A stretch of 64,000 nt of DNA. It comes from Drosophila persimilis (taxonomy: Eukaryota > Arthropoda > Insecta > Diptera > Drosophilidae). The stretch lies in the NCBI RefSeq assembly GCF_003286085.1, contig NW_020825288.1, forward strand, positions 4,030,001 to 4,094,000. The letters are read 5' to 3'. This document shows positions 58,050 through 64,000 of the stretch, piece by piece (position 1 is the first letter of the stretch; each line of letters starts with the position of its first letter). A program made the position numbers and the translations under genes. A model generated the notes under the pieces. It searched no databases, was not told the DNA's origin, and saw only the letters and a list, made by a program, of their open reading frames with translations.

Positions 58050-61000
58050 GCTCCTCCGATGCCCGAGCATTTGTCAATGTTGCTTTTCTTGGCTTCTCAT
58101 TTATTTCATCATTTATGCAAAATTTTATTGCTTTTTCTTGTCTTTTGGTTTTCATTGATTGAGGGGGACTCGCTTGGGTAAGGGGTTAAACAACGGGGAG
58201 TCCCCACAGGAAGCCACAGCAAAATCTTGCCAATTAAATGCATGCAAGTGCATGTCCTACAATAGTTGTTGCTTCTCTGGAATCGATGTGTTCTTGAGAG
58301 GAATATATGACACGTCTTTCTTTGTGTTCTAGAGGGCATGCTGTAAGCTAAGGTTAAACCCTCCCAGGATTTTTCCAGTCTGTAACAAATCAAGCAGGAC
58401 GTCATGCCGTAACCCCTGGGAATAGTCCGCCTTCGCTCAAAGTTGTTTCGGAAAACACTTAAAGTCTTTGCTTAATAAACTATCCAGAAATTATAAGCTA
58501 CGACAGGCTAACAGCTACATATTTAACTCCCAATCAAAAGCTGGTCTTTGTTCTAGTCTAGCTCTGACTTTGTTGATTCTAGGAACTAATTACAGAACAC
58601 AAATAAGCCATATGGACTCCTGCGATGATAGACTTTGGTAAACCCCTCGTCTAGAACCTAGAATGAAGGTAGCAGAACCAGTCGAAAGGCTTATCGGGGC
58701 TTACGAGCCTGTTACCTTTTCTGTTGCATAGATTTACACTTTTTGTAGGTAATTATGTGCTCTTACACTCTTATAAGGCAGAAGACCCTTAACAAAAATC
58801 CCTCTCATGGGGTATGCCTGGAGAGTGCTAAGTATTACACCCATTGATACACCCTTTTGGGCCCTCTTAAGTCGAGGAAAATGCCACATTTGAACACATT
58901 TTAAAGACTTGTAGATCTAGCAATTGTCCCGACTATTATTTCAGGAATATTTGATGTATTCCCCACTCTGTTTGCTCTAATTTTTGTAGCAATTGTTTGG
59001 GAATTAAATCTGAGTATCGGGTATCTACATACGTGTGGCACATATAATATTGTTTCATGTTTTGCCCCCCGATTTGTTGTCCCCCGTTTCGGGGGCATTT
59101 CTTGTGCTCGCTGGCGTGCGGCTAATTAAAGCGAACGCCCCACGGGCAGTGGAACTCCAGGCAATTACTGGGGTGTCCTGTGGCCAGAGTGTGCTTTGAA
59201 CTTGTTTCAATCTCGCCGGCTGCGTGGCATGCGGCCTAGAACAAAGCCCCAATACGAGTACTGGGGCACACATAATGATGCGGAACCCAAAACCGAAACC
59301 GAACCGAAACCCAAGGCAGGCCTTAGATCCTTTTCCGATAAATGCTACTAAATAATACATTTTCCTGTGGCCACGACGGCACGAAGGGGCCCTGCGGAAG
59401 GACTCTTCGCTCCTCTCGAATCGGGCACAAAGTTGTTCCTTCCTTCTGCTGTACTTTTTGTACTTTGCGGCAGGTCTTGTTGCATGCCTCACTGCGTTTT
59501 CATTATACGATATGCGCACAGGGAAAAGGCGAAGGAGGAAGAGAGCGGTTCAAGGGCATTTTCCTACAACAAAAATAGTTGGAAAAACAATGGCCAGCGC
59601 CAGAGCCAGAGCGCCTTTTAGGTAAATGAAAAGCTTTGGCAAATAAAACAAATGCGTGCACTCGCATTCGAATGCTGTCCTGTGTCCACAAATTGCCGCA
59701 ATTAATTCCCAGACATGATGGCAGGACATGCGCGAAGGATAAAAAAAGTAAATCATGATTTTAGCGGGGATTAAGTGGGGGCCAAATATATGTACATTTG
59801 CGTGGAAAATTATGCTCACTAGCGCAAAAGAGCAAAACAGCAAAAGTTGCCACCAAGCGACCGTAACTGTGTTTAAGCGCCTTAGAAGGGGAGGGGAGGG
59901 GGCCGACTGGCGTACAATGGAGCGTATACGCAATCCCATTTCGGGGCGGCAGAAAGATGGGGATGGGGAGCAACTAACAAGCAACTAAACTTTCGCTCTG
60001 TCTTTCCACATAATTAACTTTTGATGGCAAAGCCAAAAGCAAATCCCTGCACCCGGAGGTGTGTGGGAAACAGACTATTGCCCGGGCTCAATGGCCTAGG
60101 AAATATTCATTAAACAATTTCAATTGTTATTTGCTTTCTCCTAAATGGATTTTAATTGATTTTGCACTTGAAATTCTCTGTTCTCTGGAATGGTGGCCAT
60201 TTCTTACTCGGAAACCGTCCGTCCCGGAGTACGCCGTAACTCGAACTCAGTTCTGTGGAAGGTGTGATAAATTCCTGGCAATTTGTGGATAATTCTCTTG
60301 AACTCCAAGTGGAATTTCCCCATGTTTATTTGTGTGGAATTTTCCAATGAAAATTGTGTTTTAAGAGAACATGTGTTGCAAAAACAGATTTAAATATCAA
60401 TAATAATATATGATAGCAAAGCCGGGACTGTGTATTTTGTAATTGGATACTGAACAGCGGAAAAAGAACAATATTATGACAAATGACAGCTTGCACTCTT
60501 TACTCGTTGAATGAAGCCAATGACGTTAATTCTTAGTAAAAATGTCACATAAGCGAACGGCCACATTCATATCGAATGGCACGAACGGAAATCAAGAGAC
60601 TCGTTGTTTTTTATGAGGGAAGCGCTTCGCTCTTGAGTAAAATATGGGGCTACTACGAGGACCCACAAGTTTTTTATATAAAATGTAGAGTCTAATATTT
60701 TCTGTTGTACTTTTTGCCACAGTTTCAGGTCTCGACTGTACTTGAAGAGAACCCTTGACTGCATTTAATTGTTACGTTAAATCAATAAAAACTGCTATTG
60801 ACATTAAGCCAAGCGCTATTTTTGGTTATTTTTTGTTGATATCACGGCATAAAGGACTTTGGCTGTGCCCAATGCCAGGACTTAAACCATTGTTGATGGC
60901 TAAATGCATATTTCATGATGTCTCGGGCGTCGACGCTGGCGTGTCCGTCGATTGGCCCACCTGCACAGACAGGCCGACCCACCGACCGACCCACCCACCG

Positions 61001-63080
61001 AATCCTTTGACTGGCATTTCGACAGCTTTTGTGGCACTGCTTGCCAGCCTTATAGCGGCCGTGAACCGCACGTTGCTAAAAGTGCTCAATGTCGCATGAA
61101 AGCGGAGAGCGGAGGGCGGAGTGGCAAGTGTGGCACGTTGCACAAAGCCAGTCTGTGTGTGTGTGTGTGGCAGAGTGGCAAAAGTAACACGTACCAAAAA
61201 TATGGCCTGTGGCAAATGTGCAATCATTCATCTCGAGAACTACTCGACAATGCATTCCACTCGCCCGACTGCTAACCTGCCACACGGCTACCCCGCCCCG
61301 CTGCCACACGGCTGCTGCCTCGTCCCCTGTCTGTCGCTGTTATTGAAATGGAATTCAAAGGACCCTCGCGAAATGTAGTTGGCTTTTTATCAATATTTAA
61401 GCAGGCAAAAGCTCTTCCCCACTCTCGAGATTCCATTAGTTTTATTCCTTTCTGTCTGAGCGGCAGGCCCCCAGCCCCGGCTCGGCCTTTGTTGATGACG
61501 GCCCGCCCTCGGGGGCGTATACGCAATCAAAAATTGTGTATCACATGACAAATTCAATCAGACAAAGCACACGACCTAATTGAAGCGAATGCGTGTGCTG
61601 TGTGCTCGGGAGGCTGGAGGCTGGAGGCGATGCCTGGGCAAAGACAAACAAATGTTGACTGGCTGCCAGCTAGACCAAAAATATTTTACTACATAAAGCC
61701 AGAAGCCAGAAGCCAGAGAGAGTCAAGCAGTCATCTAGCAGGGACCACCCTCAAAGACAGCAGACGGGAGACAGGAGACAACACAGCCGTCAGGCATCCA
61801 TCCATGCATCCAGCAGCAAAGCCATATCAATTATTCAGGCATAATTTGAAACATTGTCGTACCCTGCTCCGAGCATTTCTTGGCTCTAGGATTCTGCATA
61901 GCACTTTGTGCAGGAGGTGCGCATCTAAATCTTGGAAGTTATGATGGATAAGGGCCATAAATGTTGTATTTCTAGGTCTCTGACCCCGAAATTTTGGGAA
62001 AGCTTTGAGCATCTGTCTTTCTAAAGATTTGGTATTTATTTTAAATATTTTCAATATTTATTTAACTTGCTTAAAATCATTACGATCCCGCACAGTTTTT
62101 AAAAGCTGTGATATCTGTATTTCTTGGGATATAAGGCTCAAATTTTTAAATATTTTTAAATACTTTGAAGATAATTTCTAAAAATACAGGAAAATGGGTT
62201 TACATTTATTTATTTATTTTTTAATTATTTTTATATTATTATATATTATATTATATTTTTAATTTGTATTAAATTAATTTTTATTTTTTCAAAGTCACTC
62301 AACAAACCCTGGACTTTATTGAGACTCTCTCTGAAGTGCTTTTCCATTAAATTAAAACACCGAAATTCCGCTAAAAATAATCCTCTGCGAGTACAGGATA
62401 TCCTGTAGTCGCCACACCACAAAATATCATGCCTGCTGGCTTCTGGCTTTGTCCTCAGCTCTTCTGCTGCTCCGCTGCTCTGCCCCTCGACTCGACTCGG
62501 TTGAGTTTTTGCCTGAAAACTTTTTAAATTATTTAAATGAGGAGAAAATGTACACACAAAAGGACGAAGCTCTCGACAGCGTTTTTGCTCTCCCAGTTTT
62601 ATATATCATATTTTTTCCATCTTTTTTTCCCCCGTTTATTATTTTAGATCGTAGACAAACGCACAAGTTTTCCGAGCTGTTTGCTAGAAAGCATTTTTAT
62701 GAGCCATGTGCCGGGGAGGGCATGGGTTATCCGTGGGTTATCCGCAGGTTATACGGGTTATTCGGTCTGACGGAGACCCCAGAGGTAGATAGGACACAGC
62801 GCCACCACTTGGCCACTAACACCAATTAGTGTGCCCCGGAAAGTGTGCTTCAAATGAGGGGGAGATGTTCCATATTGGGGTTCACAGCATATGCCCCGTC
62901 ACAGCACTCCATCAGGCAGGGGCGTGTGTGCGTCTGGCTGATAAGGAAGCAGCGGCGGTGGCCAAAGCCCCGCTCCAATTGGCTTTCATCGTAAATTAGT
63001 TATTGGCATGTTATACCAAACGATAATGAAACTTTGCCCTCCCCCATTAATCTCTCTCTCTCTGTCCCTCTCTGTTGTAG

Positions 63081-63272
63081 CAACATGTGTGTGGCCTGAA
63101 TCCGTGCAGGAGAACTACGGACAAGCCACCGAGCAACCACTAGTGGGGACATTGGACATATATCTGGGGACATAAAATGCATTTACATTTCGAGCGGAAC
63201 ATCAACACAAAATGCGACTGCACGATACTATCGTTGTCATGGATGGGAAAGGTGCCAGATGATATACCCGAG
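63081..63272 (+). CDS. Tusp: Tusp-like gene (Tulp4 family), first coding exon; rest off right edge
   Basis: Coding starts at the ATG 63177 and runs to GAG 63272, followed by a GTAAGT donor, giving 32 residues in phase 0. The segment TILSLSWMGKVPDDIPE aligns with the N-terminus of the Tulp4 family (ILCLSWKGRVP in the human protein). In that family this is the start of the WD40 region, ahead of a SOCS box and a C-terminal tubby domain, consistent with a ubiquitin-ligase adaptor. The exon begins at 63081 after a strong acceptor, and its leader part contains a four-codon upstream frame (63085-63099). The identification rests on a short match plus the gene order I recall next to dsd, so it is likely but not certain. 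The rest of the gene lies to the right. Confidence 0.6.
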
Positions 63273-64000
63273 GTAAGTGCTACCACCCCGCCCCGCCCCG
63301 CCCAGCAGTAGACCAAAAGCCATTAACAGTGCGGTCCAAACGGCGTCCCCTGGTGGCCTTCCTTAATACAATAAATACTGGACAATGTCCATTAAACGAT
63401 GGCGACATTTTAAACCAAGAGGAGAGCTAAGACGGAAGACTTTTAAGGGAAGAGCTGGCCCTGGCCCTGGCCGTGACTCTGGCCCTAAACATTGCATTAA
63501 TTTCTGGCCACGTTGGCCGCTTTTCAGGCTTCCAATTGATTTTACATGCCCCCCCGCCACCGCCGTGGGGCAATCGATCGGTGGATTTTATGGAGAGCGA
63601 GAGGGGCACTGTCTGAGTGGGCTGTAACTTTTCCAATCATTATGAACTTTCAATGCGCGCACAACAAATGCCATATAATCCTTTTTATATTGAATATAAA
63701 AATCCAATCACGTCTGTCTCTGTCGGTGGCCTCCTGCCAGCTACCTCCTCATATCCTTCGACTGTTACAGGTTTTTCTCCTGCTGCTCCTTGTGTGCTCC
63801 CTGTGATGGCTCTCCTCTCCTCCTTTAGATACAGATACTTCTGTGTTTTGTAGCCACGAAGCGGCAACAGGATCTTGGGTTTCTGTTTTTGTGGCGCCCT
63901 TAAACTCGTTTGGCGATTTATTTAACAGTTTTCAATTTCGTTCTCAACACTCTCCGGGCATCGCAGAGGGGGTGGCCACGGGACACGTGTCGAGGTTTGT
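63273..64000 (+). other. start of the intron after the first Tusp-like coding exon
   Basis: Non-coding sequence after the GTAAGT donor. It has CCCCG repeats (63285-63303) and a (TGGCCC)n-like stretch around 63455-63486. No second exon was recognised before the window ends. Confidence 0.45.

Larger units (their letters stand above)
55225..63080 (+). other. long leader intron of the Tusp-like gene (about 7.9 kb)
   Basis: Non-coding sequence between the inferred leader exon and the first coding exon. The proposed acceptor is TCTCTCTCTCTGTCCCTC...TTGTAG at 63080, with a strong pyrimidine tract. The intron holds an INE-1-like fragment (56.28 kb), a CT run at 58025-58049, CA runs and several AT-rich blocks. 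No supportable coding frame is seen inside. Confidence 0.4.

Noticed and set aside
1..64000. CRISPR array, prophage, operon, rRNA or tRNA gene
   Set aside because: The DNA is from a fly nuclear genome. No spaced direct-repeat array was seen and no tRNA cloverleaf or rRNA segment was recognised, although a tRNA scan could not be run.

Overview
This window is nuclear DNA from a fruit fly. Six protein genes can be read with intron-exon structure, fly-type splice sites (GTRAGT donors, polypyrimidine-CAG acceptors), fly core-promoter motifs (DRE, Ohler Motif 1, Ohler Motif 6) and many short microsatellites. The proteins match known Drosophila genes but are not identical to what I remember of the D. 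melanogaster versions. Scattered INE-1/DINE-1-like fragments fit a Drosophila outside the melanogaster subgroup, perhaps the obscura group; the species is an inference.

Layout: (1) 1-7795, minus strand: the homeobox gene Hmx, cut by the left edge inside its homeodomain. It has a 6.4 kb intron region that hides a 110-bp internal exon. (2) 7.8-21.6 kb: a gene-poor stretch with no supportable coding gene, rich in GA/CT, CA/GT and G-rich repeats, probably Hmx regulatory DNA. (3) 21.6-30.1 kb: a compact block of broadly used genes. Prx3 (mitochondrial peroxiredoxin, +) is tail-to-tail with SF1 (branch-point-binding splicing factor, -). SF1 is head-to-head with pins (spindle orientation, +). (4) 32.0-39.2 kb, minus: a 1530-residue membrane-anchored mosaic of thyroglobulin-1, WAP, antistasin-like and Kunitz modules ending in a SEA-like domain. 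(5) 47.3-53.8 kb, minus: distracted (dsd), the fly attractin. (6) From about 54.5 kb to the right edge, plus: the long leader and first coding exon of a gene that looks like Tusp (Tulp4 family), head-to-head with dsd.

The genes do not form a pathway. What they share is promoter and end architecture. Prx3 and SF1 carry the same exact 20-bp element about 120-160 bp upstream of their start codons, in the same orientation relative to each gene. The dsd/Tusp divergent promoter holds a diverged direct duplication of about 88 bp, each copy ending in a perfect DRE. Prx3/SF1 and pins/protease-inhibitor-like gene are convergent pairs.

I did not find a wholly novel system such as a CRISPR array, phage or operon. 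The items most worth following up are the duplicated DRE module, the shared Prx3/SF1 element, the hidden Hmx exon, the SEA-like cleavage motif, and the apparent lack of a C-type lectin domain in dsd.
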